Origin: Marinobacterium ramblicola
GTDB taxonomy: Bacteria; Pseudomonadota; Gammaproteobacteria; Pseudomonadales; Balneatricaceae
NCBI RefSeq assembly: GCF_019084545.1
Contig: NZ_JAHREP010000003.1
Location: forward strand, 1-64,000
Length of the DNA: 64,000 bases
Direction: 5' to 3'
The number at the start of each line of letters is the position of its first letter. The first letter of the stretch is position 1. Below, piece by piece: positions 17,884-28,233 of the stretch. The notes under the pieces were generated by a model, which was not told the DNA's origin, ran no database searches, and saw only the letters and a list, made by a program, of their open reading frames with translations. Both the position numbers and the translations under genes were made by a program.

Positions 17884-20493
17884 ATGAGCGATCTGCACGA
17901 AGACCTGCGCGATGACGTACGCATGCTGGGCGAGAGTCTGGGGCGAACCATCTCTAGCGATCTGGGGCCGGATTTCCTCGAACGGGTCGAGCATATCCGC
18001 CAGTTGGCCAAAGCTGGTCGCAATCAGGAGCGGCCTGAGCACCAGCAGTTGCTTGAGGCGTTGGGTGAGTTGCACGAGGATGAGGTACTGCCGGTGGCGC
18101 GTGCGTTTACCCAGTTCCTCAATCTGGCCAATATCGCCGAAGAACACCATCGAGTGCGCCGTCGCCTGGACAACGCCGCCGTTCAGGAGGCTCCCGATGA
18201 ACTGCAAGACCTCCTGACCCGTCTGCAGCAACAGGGATACAGTGCCGATCAGTTGCTCGAAACCCTGAAGACGCTCAACATAGACTTGGTGTTGACCGCC
18301 CATCCCACCGAGGTCAACCGTCGCACCCTGATCCAGAAATATGACGCCATCACCGAGTGCCTCAAGCAGCTTGACCGCGGCGCGCCCTGCCAGACCCGCG
18401 TCGATGAGCTGATCAACCAGATTTGGCATACCGACGAGATCCGCAAGCAGCGGCCGACGCCGGTGGACGAGGCCAAATGGGGCTTCGCGGTACTGGAAAA
18501 CTCGCTCTGGTCGGCGGTGCCCCGCTTCCTCAGACGTCTTGATACAGAGCTGCGGGCATCCCTGGGCCGCGGCCTGCCGCTGGACTGCTGTCCGGTGCGT
18601 TTCTCCTCCTGGATGGGCGGTGACCGCGATGGCAATCCCAACGTCACCGCCGAGGTGACCCAGGAAGTGCTGTTGCTGGCGCGCTGGGAGGCACTGGATC
18701 TCTATATCCGTTCCGTCGATGAGCTGCGTGGCGAGCTGTCGATGTTCAGGGCCAGCGCCGAGATGAAGGCGGTGGTCGGCGACGTGGACGAGCCCTACCG
18801 CACGCTGTTGGGTTCGCTCAAGCATGACCTCCTGATCACCCGCGAGGGGATAGAGTCGCAGTTGGACGGTTATGTTCCCGAAGTTCCCCTGCCGGTCATG
18901 CAGCCGGAGCAGCTGTTGGCGCCTCTGCAGCTGTGCCATCGCTCGTTGATCGAGTGTGGCATGGCCGGTATCGCCGCCGGCAAACTGGAAGATCTGATCC
19001 GCCGGGTCGCCTGCTTCGGCTTGACCATGGTGCGCCTGGATATACGGCAGAACGCCGACAGGCACGCGGCGGTGCTCGATGAGCTCACCGGATTTTACGG
19101 TCTGGGTCGTTACACCCAGTGGAGTGAAACCGACAAGCAGGCGTTCCTGTTGCGGGAGTTGAACTCACGCCGACCGTTGTTGCCAAGGCAGTGGACCCCC
19201 AGTGCGGAGGTGCAGGAGGTGCTCGACACCTGCCGCGTCGTTGCCGATGCCGATCCTTCGGCCCTGGGCTCTTATGTGATCTCCATGGCGAGCCGGCCCT
19301 CGGATGTGCTGTCGGTGATACTGCTGCTCAGGGAGCAGGGCATAAGTCACAATCTGCGGGTGGTGCCGCTGTTCGAGACGCTGGATGATCTGGACAACGC
19401 CTGCGCCTGCATCGAGGCGCTGTTCGAGATCGACTGGTACCGCAGCTACGTCAACGGGCAGCAGGAGGTGATGATTGGCTACTCCGACTCCTCCAAGGAT
19501 GCCGGGCAACTGGCGGCGGCCTGGGGACAGTATCGGGCGCAGGAAGCACTGACCGCCCTGTGCGCCCGTCATAAAATCAAACTTACCTTGTTCCACGGCC
19601 GTGGCGGTACGGTGGGGCGTGGCGGCGGTCCCAGCCACACGGCGATCCTGGCGCAACCGCCGGGTTCGGTCGCCGGTAGCCTGCGCGTCACCGAACAGGG
19701 GGAGATGATTCGGTTTAAGTTCGGCGTACCGGAGCTGGCGATACGTAACATGGAGCTGTATACCGGCGCTGTGCTGCAGGCCACCCTGGCGCCGGCGCCG
19801 GCGCCGGACCGCGAGTGGCGGGACGAAATGGATAGCCTGGCCGCCGCGGGACTTGGATCCTATCGCGCCGTGGTCAGGGAGGATCCGCAGTTCGTGCCCT
19901 ACTTCCGCTGCGCAACGCCGGAGCAGGAGTTGGCCAAGCTGCCGCTGGGTTCCCGTCCAGCCAAGCGGCGCGCCGATGGCGGGGTCGAGTCTCTGCGTGC
20001 GATACCTTGGATCTTTGCCTGGACCCAGATCCGCCTGATGCTGCCCGCCTGGCTGGGCTCCGATAGCGCGCTGGGGGAGGCGATAGACAATGGCGAGCTG
20101 CCTCGGCTACAGCATATGTATCGCAACTGGCCTTTCTTCCGTACCTATATCGATATGCTGGAGATGGTACTGGCGAAAAGCGATATCAGCATCGCGGCAT
20201 ATTACGAGCAGCGGCTGGTCTCCCCTGAGCTGACCGCGTTGGGCTCTGCGCTGAGAGCACGTCTGCTCAAAGCGGTGGAGCAGGTCAAACAGGTCAAGAG
20301 CGTTAAACAGCTGCTTGACCAGAACCCGGTCATTCGCCAGTCGATCGATGTGCGTAACCCCTATATCGACCCCTTGCATTTCCTGCAGGCCGAGTTGTTA
20401 TACCGCGATCGCAATCAGCCGGACCAGAGGCTGGAGCAGGCACTGATGGTGACGATGGCGGGGATTTCTGCCGGGATGCGAAACACCGGCTAG
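17884..20493 (+). CDS. ppc: Phosphoenolpyruvate carboxylase
   Basis: Anaplerotic enzyme: PEP + bicarbonate to oxaloacetate + phosphate. 869 aa, normal bacterial length. The catalytic His is in LTAHPTEVNRRT; SSWMGGDRDGNPNVT and FHGRGGTVGRGGGPSH are the PEP/bicarbonate-binding loops; the C-terminus ends in the expected GMRNTG. ATG with agggagcc upstream. Single gene; a hairpin overlaps its stop codon. Confidence 0.98.
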   Translation: MSDLHEDLRDDVRMLGESLGRTISSDLGPDFLERVEHIRQLAKAGRNQERPEHQQLLEALGELHEDEVLPVARAFTQFLNLANIAEEHHRVRRRLDNAAVQEAPDELQDLLTRLQQQGYSADQLLETLKTLNIDLVLTAHPTEVNRRTLIQKYDAITECLKQLDRGAPCQTRVDELINQIWHTDEIRKQRPTPVDEAKWGFAVLENSLWSAVPRFLRRLDTELRASLGRGLPLDCCPVRFSSWMGGDRDGNPNVTAEVTQEVLLLARWEALDLYIRSVDELRGELSMFRASAEMKAVVGDVDEPYRTLLGSLKHDLLITREGIESQLDGYVPEVPLPVMQPEQLLAPLQLCHRSLIECGMAGIAAGKLEDLIRRVACFGLTMVRLDIRQNADRHAAVLDELTGFYGLGRYTQWSETDKQAFLLRELNSRRPLLPRQWTPSAEVQEVLDTCRVVADADPSALGSYVISMASRPSDVLSVILLLREQGISHNLRVVPLFETLDDLDNACACIEALFEIDWYRSYVNGQQEVMIGYSDSSKDAGQLAAAWGQYRAQEALTALCARHKIKLTLFHGRGGTVGRGGGPSHTAILAQPPGSVAGSLRVTEQGEMIRFKFGVPELAIRNMELYTGAVLQATLAPAPAPDREWRDEMDSLAAAGLGSYRAVVREDPQFVPYFRCATPEQELAKLPLGSRPAKRRADGGVESLRAIPWIFAWTQIRLMLPAWLGSDSALGEAIDNGELPRLQHMYRNWPFFRTYIDMLEMVLAKSDISIAAYYEQRLVSPELTALGSALRARLLKAVEQVKQVKSVKQLLDQNPVIRQSIDVRNPYIDPLHFLQAELLYRDRNQPDQRLEQALMVTMAGISAGMRNTG

Positions 20494-20508
20494 CCTCGGG
20501 CTGGCCGG
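20486..20508 (+). terminator. Hairpin at the ppc stop codon, possible terminator
   Basis: ccggctagcc and ggctggccgg pair (one G-U) around a 3-base loop, and the ppc stop lies inside the 5' arm. The T tract after it is weak, so it may be a factor-dependent terminator or an mRNA-stabilising end. Confidence 0.4.
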
Positions 20509-20649
20509 ATTAGTTGAACTGGTAGGGGCTGATGGCGTACTCTGCTCGTTTCGCCTGACCAAAGTGGGCCCAATTGTTAGTGCTAATGTCGAATTGTGGC
20601 GGGCATGGGGTCAGGCTAAGGTCTCTGTCATCAAGGACCGGGACAATAA

Positions 20650-21414
<765 letters not shown>

Positions 21415-21441
21415 GCTTCGGCATCGACAATCTCGTTTTGC

Positions 21442-21469
21442 AAAACAGGCCGTTATCGCGGTCTGTTTT
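21442..21469 (+). terminator. Rho-independent terminator of adk
   Basis: An 11-bp stem (aaaacaggccg / cggtctgtttt, one G-U) with a 6-base loop sits 27 bases after the adk stop and ends in TTTT. Confidence 0.85.
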
Positions 21470-21686
21470 CGTTTCCGCCTGTCGCCGAGCCGGGCACGGC
21501 CCGACGGTGAGCGTATCTCTAGCAGGGTGCTCGCGATTCTCCTGTGCGGGTGCATCCACTCTGACTTAACTCAACCCTCTGCTTCATCGGCCTCTGGTCG
21601 TTAGTGCACTGCGCTGGGCTTTCGACGCTATTTTAGTGATAATGTGCGCCTTTGTTTTGGGCTCACCGATTGGTCACGGGGTTGTC

Positions 21687-22439
21687 ATGAAAGCGGATAT
21701 CACCTTCGGCATCCACGCCGTCAGCGCGCTGCTCAAGCGCGATCCAGGTCGGGTTCGTCGCGTGTTGTTGGTGCAGGGCCGTATCGATAAGCGTTTGCAG
21801 TCGTTGGTAAACGACGCGGAACAGGCGGGGATTCCGATCAAGCAGGTACCGCGTGTCAAACTTGATGAGCTCGCCCAGGGCGTTCATCAGGGCGTGGTCG
21901 CGGAAACCTCTGCGCTTCAGGCCGGCAACGAGCAGGATCTGGAGCGGCTGCTCGAGGGCCTGGAGGGGTTGAACCAGCCGGCTCTGCTGCTGGTGCTCGA
22001 CGGTGTCACCGATCCGCATAACCTGGGCGCCTGCCTGCGCACCGCCGATGCGGCCGGTGTTCAAGCGGTCATCGCGCCGCGCGACAAGTCGGCCCCGCTC
22101 AATGCCACTGCGATCAAGGTTGCCTGCGGCGCTGCGGAGTCGGTGCCCTATATCCAGGTCACCAACCTGGCCCGCACCCTGCAACTGCTGCAGCAGTATG
22201 GTATCTGGATCACCGGTACGGCGGGCGAGGCCGATGCGGAGCTGTACGATGCCGATCTCACCGGGCCGCTGGCGCTGGTGATGGGGGCGGAGGGCAAGGG
22301 GATGCGCCGGTTGACCCGCGAACACTGCGACCAACTGATCCGCATTCCGATGGCGGGAGAGGTCAGCAGCCTTAACGTTTCGGTCGCAACGGGCGTGTGT
22401 TTGTTCGAGATTATTCGCAGAAGACGAACCGCGCCTTAG
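21687..22439 (+). CDS. rlmB: 23S rRNA (guanosine-2251-2'-O)-methyltransferase RlmB
   Basis: SPOUT-class methyltransferase acting on G2251 of 23S rRNA. 250 aa. Substrate-binding domain at the N-terminus (FGIHAVSALLKRDPGRV), then the three SPOUT motifs: DPHNLGACLRTADAAG, MGAEGKGMRRL and IPMAGEVSSLNVSVA. Start set at ATG 21687, where family homology begins (MKADITFGIHAV) with gggg upstream; an in-frame start at 21636 would add 17 unrelated residues. In many gammaproteobacteria it pairs with rnr, not seen here. Confidence 0.94.
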   Translation: MKADITFGIHAVSALLKRDPGRVRRVLLVQGRIDKRLQSLVNDAEQAGIPIKQVPRVKLDELAQGVHQGVVAETSALQAGNEQDLERLLEGLEGLNQPALLLVLDGVTDPHNLGACLRTADAAGVQAVIAPRDKSAPLNATAIKVACGAAESVPYIQVTNLARTLQLLQQYGIWITGTAGEADAELYDADLTGPLALVMGAEGKGMRRLTREHCDQLIRIPMAGEVSSLNVSVATGVCLFEIIRRRRTAP

Positions 22440-22460
22440 GATGCCTTATCAATCGACAGG

Positions 22461-22688
22461 ATGTCAGATATGCCTACCCGATTTCTCTGTGAACAGTGCC
22501 GCGCCCTGAGTGCAAAGGTGCAGCCGCTGCCGGCGCACAGCGGTCTGCGGCCAATGCTTGAGTTGGCGGAACGCTGGCTCTATCGCTGTCGTCACTGTGG
22601 CGCATTTGCCACCGCCCCCGAAGACAGCGGGTCCGGTTGGAGCTTTAACGTACACGGCCAGGCCGTGCCGCCCGGCACTGTCGACTAG
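22461..22688 (+). CDS. Small two-CxxC (zinc-ribbon-like) protein
   Basis: 75 aa, not recognised. Two CxxC pairs (C10/C13 in CEQC and C43/C46 in CRHC) separated by about 30 residues suggest a single zinc site in a ribbon fold. It begins 21 bases after rlmB on the same strand and ends overlapping the convergent ackA by four bases. ATG 22470 is an alternative start. Confidence 0.6.
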   Translation: MSDMPTRFLCEQCRALSAKVQPLPAHSGLRPMLELAERWLYRCRHCGAFATAPEDSGSGWSFNVHGQAVPPGTVD

Positions 22689-23869
22689 GCGCGCAGCCGT
22701 TCGGCGACACGCTGGGCGATCATCGCCTCCTCATTGGTGGGTATCACCCTGACCTCTACGCTTGAACCACCGGCATCGATCCGTTCGGCGTGAGCGGCAT
22801 TGGCGGCAGCGTCAACCCTGACCCCGAGCCAGCCGCAACGGGAGAGAATGCGCGCACGCACATCGTCGTCGTTTTCGCCGACGCCGCCGGTGAACACCAG
22901 CTGCTCCAGCCCCTCCAGCGCCGCACTCAACCGGCCGATCTCCAACGCGGCACGGTAACAGAACAGGTCGATCGCCTCCTCGGCGTTGGGTGAATCGGCC
23001 TGATGCAGGGTAATCATGTCGGAACTGATGCCGGACACGCCGAGCCAACCGCTCTGCTTGTAGATCAGGGTTTCGATCTGGTCCAGATCCAGCTGCCGCT
23101 CGCGCATCAGGTAGAGCAGCACGCCTGGATCGATGTTGCCGCAGCGACTGCCCATCGGCAGGCCATCGACGGCGGTGAAACCCATGGAGCTGGCGATGGA
23201 GATCCCGTCACGGATGGCACACATGCTGGCGCCGGCACCGAGATGGCAGACCACCGTTTTCAGTTGGCCGCTGCCGCGTGCCAGCAACTGATGCTGGATG
23301 TAATCGTAGGAGAGGCCGTGGAAACCGTACTTGTGCACGCCGGCCTCGGTCAGCGCCCGCGGGATCGCATAGAGTCGCTCCAGCCGCGGTTGCTGACTGT
23401 GGAACATGGTATCGAAACAGCCGATCCGCGGTATGTCCGGTGCCAGCGCGGCGCAGGCTTCCAGCAGACGCAGGTTATAGGGCTGGTGTAACGGCGCCAG
23501 GGGGATATAGCGCCGCAGCTGTTCCAGTTCCGCTTCGCCGATTTCGACCGGTGCGCTGTACTGGTCGCCGCCATGCACGATGCGGTGGCCGGTGGCGATC
23601 AGGCGCACGTCGCTCAGGTGCTGGTCGAGCCAGCTGAGTACGTGCTTGAGCGCCGCCTGGTGGCGCTGCTCCAGATCGACAGCGCCGAGATCCAGATCCT
23701 GATGCTCCAGCGGGGCATCTCGCTCATCCATGATATCGAAACGGGCGATATCGCCGAGCAGATTACCCAGCTTCAGGTGATAGAGACAGTGCAGACCGTC
23801 ATCCTTGAAGGTGTACAGGCCGCATTTGAGGCTGGAGGAGCCGCCATTGACGGTCAGGATGGTATCCAT
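22685..23869 (-). CDS. ackA: Acetate kinase family protein
   Basis: 394 aa ASKHA kinase converting acyl phosphate + ADP to acid + ATP. ATP/phosphate motifs: LTVNGGSSSLKCGLY at the start, HRIVHGG, FHGLSYDYI, CHLGAGASMCAI and FTGGVGEND. Most likely acetate kinase; propionate or butyrate kinase activity cannot be excluded because the partner gene upstream is a PTB-type phosphotransacylase. Overlaps that gene by 16 bases, so the two form an operon. Confidence 0.9.
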   Translation of the reverse strand: MDTILTVNGGSSSLKCGLYTFKDDGLHCLYHLKLGNLLGDIARFDIMDERDAPLEHQDLDLGAVDLEQRHQAALKHVLSWLDQHLSDVRLIATGHRIVHGGDQYSAPVEIGEAELEQLRRYIPLAPLHQPYNLRLLEACAALAPDIPRIGCFDTMFHSQQPRLERLYAIPRALTEAGVHKYGFHGLSYDYIQHQLLARGSGQLKTVVCHLGAGASMCAIRDGISIASSMGFTAVDGLPMGSRCGNIDPGVLLYLMRERQLDLDQIETLIYKQSGWLGVSGISSDMITLHQADSPNAEEAIDLFCYRAALEIGRLSAALEGLEQLVFTGGVGENDDDVRARILSRCGWLGVRVDAAANAAHAERIDAGGSSVEVRVIPTNEEAMIAQRVAERLRA

Positions 23870-24810
23870 GGTTCAGATCTCCCGAGTACCATGTGCGACG
23901 CCAGGGCGCAGGAGGCCAGGCGACCGAGGGCGCCTTCCGCGCGGCTGGTCAGGATGATCGGTACCCGTGCGCCGACGGCGATCCCGGCGGATTTGGCGTT
24001 GGCCAGGTAGATCAACTGCTTGGCGATCATGTTGGCCGACTCCAGGTCGGGGGCCAGCAGGATATCGGCCTCGCCGGACACCGGTGAATCGATATGTTTG
24101 TCGAGCGCGGCCTGGCGGGAGATGGCGTTATCGAACGCCAGCGGGCCATCGATGATGCCGCCGGTGATCTGGCCGCGGTCGGCCATCTTGCACAGCGCGG
24201 CGGCGTCGATGGTGCTGGGCATGTTGGGTTTCACCTTCTCCACCGCCGCGAGTACGGCGACTTTCGGTTCGTTGTTGCCCAGCGAGCGGCAGAACTCTAT
24301 CGCGTTCTGCACGATATCGCGCTTGGTCATCAGGTCCGGTTCCACATTGATCGCGGCGTCGGTGATCACCAGTGGCTTGTGATAGTTGGGAATGTCGAAC
24401 ACGAACACATGGCTCAACCGGCGCTCGGTGCGTATGCCGCGGGTTTTATGCACCACGGCGCCGAGCAGCTCCGATGTACCCAGGCTGCCCTTCATCAGCG
24501 CTTCGGCTTCCGCCATGCGCACCAGTTCGCAGGCACGCTCGGCGGCCATATGGCTGTGCTCGGTGGCGATGATTCGGTACGGGGAGAGGTCGATCCCTTC
24601 CGCGTCGGCCGCGGCCTGTATCTTGTGTGCCGGGCCCACCAGCAGGGGTTCGATCAGACCCTGCTCGGCCGCTTCGATGGCGCCACTCAGGCTGTTGTGA
24701 TCGACCGGATGTACCACCGCGGTGCGGATCGGACGGGCGCGGCGTGCCTGTTCGATAAAAAATTCCAGTTGGTTGTGGGCCGGTGGTTGGCCGGTCGCGA
24801 TGGTCGCCAT
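23854..24810 (-). CDS. Phosphate acetyl/butyryltransferase family protein
   Basis: 318 aa single-domain phosphotransacylase (PTA_PTB family): acyl-CoA + phosphate to acyl phosphate + CoA. Recognisable blocks are SLSGAIEAAEQGLIEPLLVGP, LMKGSLGTSELL, FVFDIPNYHKPLVITDAAIN and ILTSRAEGALGRLASCALAS. This short form resembles the PTB part of proteins annotated as enoyl-CoA hydratase/phosphate acetyltransferase and lacks the long N-terminal domain of E. coli Pta. With ackA it gives acyl-CoA to acid plus ATP. The acyl specificity is not determined by sequence. Confidence 0.85.
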   Translation of the reverse strand: MATIATGQPPAHNQLEFFIEQARRARPIRTAVVHPVDHNSLSGAIEAAEQGLIEPLLVGPAHKIQAAADAEGIDLSPYRIIATEHSHMAAERACELVRMAEAEALMKGSLGTSELLGAVVHKTRGIRTERRLSHVFVFDIPNYHKPLVITDAAINVEPDLMTKRDIVQNAIEFCRSLGNNEPKVAVLAAVEKVKPNMPSTIDAAALCKMADRGQITGGIIDGPLAFDNAISRQAALDKHIDSPVSGEADILLAPDLESANMIAKQLIYLANAKSAGIAVGARVPIILTSRAEGALGRLASCALASHMVLGRSEPWIPS

Positions 24811-24896
24811 GCGGTGCTCTCCCTGATCAGTGCTTCGCGCTAGTCTAGACGGTCGATATTACTGAATTATAGTGCGATGCAGCAAAGGGGAGGTGA

Positions 24897-24922
24897 AACC
24901 CGGGTGGAGATAGTCCCGGGTT
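24897..24922 (-). terminator. Possible terminator after the HIT gene
   Basis: aacccggg and cccgggtt form a perfect 8-bp stem around 10 bases, 13 bases beyond the stop of the HIT gene on the minus strand. The T tract is short (TTTC), so termination strength is doubtful. Confidence 0.5.
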
Positions 24923-24934
24923 GGGGCAGGTAGA

Positions 24935-25300
24935 TCAGACCGGGGTCTTGAGCCTGTCCTGATAGGGGGGCCAGCCCATCGGTTTGCCGCCCAGCAGATG
25001 CAGGTGTAGGTGGTAGACGGTCTGTCCACCATGGCTGTTGCAGTTTAGTACGGTACGGAAGCCATCCTCCGAGAAACCCTCCTTCTGCGCAATCTTACCT
25101 GCGGCCTGCACCAGATGGCCGACCAGCTCGCGGTCGTCGTCGGCAATGTCGTTAACCGTGGCGATATGCTGGCGCGGGATCACCAGCGCATGGAAGGGGG
25201 CTTGTGGGTTGATATCCCGGAACGCGATCACCTTATCATCCTGATACAGGATCTCGGCCGGGATCTCGCCATCGACAATTTTGCAGAACAAGCAGTCCAT
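24935..25300 (-). CDS. hinT: HIT family nucleotide-binding protein (HinT-like)
   Basis: 121 aa histidine-triad hydrolase of purine nucleoside phosphoramidates. N-terminal CLFCKIVDGEIPAEI and the triad HLHLHLLGG near the C-terminus are diagnostic. Start set at the codon for MDCLFCKI (25300); an upstream in-frame start at 25366 would add 22 residues running into the spoVR 3' end. It lies downstream of spoVR on the same strand. Confidence 0.93.
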   Translation of the reverse strand: MDCLFCKIVDGEIPAEILYQDDKVIAFRDINPQAPFHALVIPRQHIATVNDIADDDRELVGHLVQAAGKIAQKEGFSEDGFRTVLNCNSHGGQTVYHLHLHLLGGKPMGWPPYQDRLKTPV

Positions 25301-25358
25301 CGGTTTCTCTCGGGTTGCGGGTTGAAGCACCCAGTATAGCCAGTGCTGTTGCACCCGC

Positions 25359-26885
25359 TCAAGCAAGCTCGATCGAGATCTCCTTGGGTGGGCAGTGATA
25401 TGCCTGACTCACCTTGTTGTCCGGTGTCACCGACTCCAGCAGCACGTCGAAGCCCCAAAGCCGATGCACATGCTTCAGCACTTCATCCGTGGATTCCCCC
25501 AGCGGCTGATTGTTATGCATGTAGTGGCGCAGTGTCAGGCTGCGGTCGCCGCGGACATTGACGTTGTAGACCTGGATATTGGGTTCGCGGTTGCCCAGGT
25601 TGTACTGTGCCGAGAGCTGTTCGCGCAGCGCGCGGTAGCCCATCTCGTCATGAATCGCATCGACTCTTAGCGTCGGTCGCTCGGCGTCATCCAGGATGGC
25701 GAACAGGCGCAGTTCGCGCATCAGACGCGGCGACAGGAACTGCATGATAAAGCTCTCATCCTTGTAGTTGCGCATCGCCCTGTCGAGGGTCTCTATCCAG
25801 TTGCTGCCGGCGATATCGGGGAACCACTCCCGGTCCTCATCCGTCGGCTTCTCGCAGATACGACGGATATCGCTCATCATGTGGAAGCCCAGGGTATAGG
25901 GGTTGATGCCGCTGAAGTAGGGGCTGTCAAACGGCGGCTGGTAGATCACGCTGGAGTGGGAGTGCAGGAACTCCATCATGAAGCCGTCGGTGACCAGCCC
26001 CTCATCGTACAGCTGATGCAGCAGGGTGTAGTGCCAGAAGGTGGCCCAGCCCTCGTTCATCACCTGGGTCTGTTTCTGTGGATAAAAATATTGCGCAATC
26101 TTGCGCACGATGCGGATGATCTCCCGCTGCCAGGGCTCAAGCAGCGGGGCGTTCTTTTCGATGAAGTAGAGCAGGTTCTCCTCCGGCTCTTTCGGATAGC
26201 GGATCACCTTCTCCTCGGGCGAGATCTCCTTGCGCGGTATGGTATTCCACAGGTCGTTCAGGTGGCGCTGGATATACTCCTCGCGCGCCATCTGCCGTTC
26301 GCGCTCCTCGGTGGCGGTTAGCGGACGTGGACGTTTGTAGCGGTTGACGCCGTAATTCATCAGCGCGTGGCAGGAGTCGAGCAGCGACTCGACCTCGTCG
26401 AAGCCGTAACGCTCTTCACACTGGCTGATGTAGTTTTTCGCGAACAGCAGGTAATCGATGATCGCCGAGGCGTCGGTCCAGGTCTGGAACAGGTAGTTGC
26501 CCTTGAAGAAGGAGTTGTGGCCGTAGCAGGCGTGGGCAATTACCAGCGCCTGCATGGTGATGGTGTTCTCCTCCATCAGGTAGGCGATACAGGGGTTGGA
26601 GTTGATGACGATCTCATAGGCCAGCCCCATGCGGCCGCGTTTGTAATTCTGTTCGGTTTCGACGAACTGCTTGCCGAACGACCAGTGGTTGTAGTTCAGC
26701 GGCATGCCGATGGAGGCGTAGGCGTCCATCATCTGTTCGGAGGTGATCACCTCGATCTGGTTGGGGTAGGTGTCCAGGCCAAAGTTCTTGGCGACGCGAC
26801 CAATCTCGCGGTCGTACTCTTCGATCAGGTCGAAGGTCCATTCCGAACCCGTGGAGATAGGACGGCGTTTCTTGGTTGCGCTCAT
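25359..26885 (-). CDS. SpoVR family protein (YcgB-like)
   Basis: 508 aa SpoVR family protein. Family hallmarks: [18 protein letters not shown] near the N-terminus, [16 protein letters not shown] and [13 protein letters not shown] (His/Glu-rich blocks suggesting a metal site), then [15 protein letters not shown]. The biochemical role is unknown; in E. coli ycgB and in Bacillus spoVR are stress- or sporulation-regulated. It overlaps the DUF444 gene by four bases, completing the conserved prkA-DUF444-spoVR operon. Confidence 0.95.
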   Translation of the reverse strand: MSATKKRRPISTGSEWTFDLIEEYDREIGRVAKNFGLDTYPNQIEVITSEQMMDAYASIGMPLNYNHWSFGKQFVETEQNYKRGRMGLAYEIVINSNPCIAYLMEENTITMQALVIAHACYGHNSFFKGNYLFQTWTDASAIIDYLLFAKNYISQCEERYGFDEVESLLDSCHALMNYGVNRYKRPRPLTATEERERQMAREEYIQRHLNDLWNTIPRKEISPEEKVIRYPKEPEENLLYFIEKNAPLLEPWQREIIRIVRKIAQYFYPQKQTQVMNEGWATFWHYTLLHQLYDEGLVTDGFMMEFLHSHSSVIYQPPFDSPYFSGINPYTLGFHMMSDIRRICEKPTDEDREWFPDIAGSNWIETLDRAMRNYKDESFIMQFLSPRLMRELRLFAILDDAERPTLRVDAIHDEMGYRALREQLSAQYNLGNREPNIQVYNVNVRGDRSLTLRHYMHNNQPLGESTDEVLKHVHRLWGFDVLLESVTPDNKVSQAYHCPPKEISIELA

Positions 26886-28168
26886 GCGGCACCCTCCGTT
26901 CGCTTCTCGAACAGCTTGCGGAAAACGGGATAGATCTCGCCGGCATCGGTTATATGCTGCATGGCGAACTCGTCCGGAAACGCGTCGTGCACCTGCTCAT
27001 ACTCGTACCAGAGATTCTGGTGCGGTCCGGTGGTGATCTCCACATAGGCGAAGTACTGGACCTTCTTCAAAATACGCTTCATCAACAGGTCTGAGCAGGT
27101 GGCCGAGTCGCCATCCCAGTTGTCACCGTCCGACGCCTGGGCGACATAGATGTTCCAGTCTGCCGGCGAGTAGCGGGCATCGATGATGTCGGCGGTCAGC
27201 TGCAGCGCGCTGGAGACGATGGTGCCGCCGGTTTCCCGGGAGTAGAAGAACTCCTGCTCGTCCACTTCCTTGGCGTGGGTATGGTGGCGCACGAACACCA
27301 GCTCGATCTGCTTGTAGTTCCGCTCCAGGAACAGGTAAAGCAGGATGAAGAAGCGCTTGGCGATATCCTTGATCGACTGGGTCATCGAACCGGAGACGTC
27401 CATGACGCAGAACATCACCGCCTTGCTTGAGGGCACGGGGACGCGGATCAGGTTGTTGTAGCGCAGGTCGAAATCGTCGATGAAGGGCAGGCGACGCGCC
27501 TTCTTATCCAGCTCGGCGATCTTGTCCCGCAGTGCCTGCATCTCCTCCTTCGGCGCCTCGGCTGCCGGCAGTGCCTCCAGCGCCCACAGCTGCTTGCGCA
27601 GCTCGCGGATCTCCTTGCGCTCCTCACCGCCGAGCGCGATACGACGTGCGTGAGCGGCACGCAGGGAGCGGACGATATGCAGTTTCTCCGGTGAGCCGCT
27701 GGTACTGAAACCGGCGCGCCGGGTTTCGAACGAGGTGGCGTCCTTCAGCTGCTTGCGCACCAGGTAGGGCAGCTCCAGATCCTCGAACATGAAGTCAAGG
27801 AACTCGTCCTGACTGATGGTGAAGGTGAAGTTATCCTCCCCCTCGCCCTGATTACTGGCCTTGCCCTGGCCCGAGCCGCCACCGCCACCGCCTTGCGGGC
27901 GCTGGAACTCATCGCCGGTGATGAACTCCTTGTTGCCGGGGTAGATGCGGGTGTTCCTCCCGCCCTTGCCGTGGTGGAAGATCGGCTCCGAGATGTCGCG
28001 GCGGGGGATGGTGACCTCTCCGCCGCGCTCGATATCGGAGATCGAGCGGTCATGGATGGCCTCCTCCACAGCACGCTTGATGTGCTGCTTGTAGCGACGA
28101 AGAAAGCGCTGCCGGTTGACGGTGCTTTTCTTCTTGGCGTTCAGGCGGCGGTCTATGATGTAGCTCAT
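26882..28168 (-). CDS. yeaH: DUF444 (YeaH/YhbH) family protein
   Basis: 428 aa YeaH/YhbH family. N-terminal [20 protein letters not shown], a Gly-rich loop (about residues 92-106), and a C-terminal von Willebrand A-like domain with the metal-site motif [10 protein letters not shown]. Start at 28168 (MSYIIDRRL) with gggag 8 bases upstream; five extra residues are possible from 28183. It sits between prkA and spoVR as in E. coli yeaG-yeaH and many other bacteria; the three are thought to act together in starvation and stress responses. Confidence 0.95.
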   Translation of the reverse strand: MSYIIDRRLNAKKKSTVNRQRFLRRYKQHIKRAVEEAIHDRSISDIERGGEVTIPRRDISEPIFHHGKGGRNTRIYPGNKEFITGDEFQRPQGGGGGGSGQGKASNQGEGEDNFTFTISQDEFLDFMFEDLELPYLVRKQLKDATSFETRRAGFSTSGSPEKLHIVRSLRAAHARRIALGGEERKEIRELRKQLWALEALPAAEAPKEEMQALRDKIAELDKKARRLPFIDDFDLRYNNLIRVPVPSSKAVMFCVMDVSGSMTQSIKDIAKRFFILLYLFLERNYKQIELVFVRHHTHAKEVDEQEFFYSRETGGTIVSSALQLTADIIDARYSPADWNIYVAQASDGDNWDGDSATCSDLLMKRILKKVQYFAYVEITTGPHQNLWYEYEQVHDAFPDEFAMQHITDAGEIYPVFRKLFEKRTEGAA

Positions 28169-28233
28169 ACCGAAGACTCCCAAGGTCGGTGACAGCGCCG
28201 GGCCTGAAGCCCGGCGGACACCTGTGTTGCTGC

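Noticed and set aside
17662-19065. A 467-codon open frame antisense to ppc
   Set aside because: Low-complexity shadow frame over a highly conserved gene.
24866-24871. Perfect TATAAT on the minus strand upstream of the phosphotransacylase gene
   Set aside because: No acceptable -35 element at 16-18 bases.
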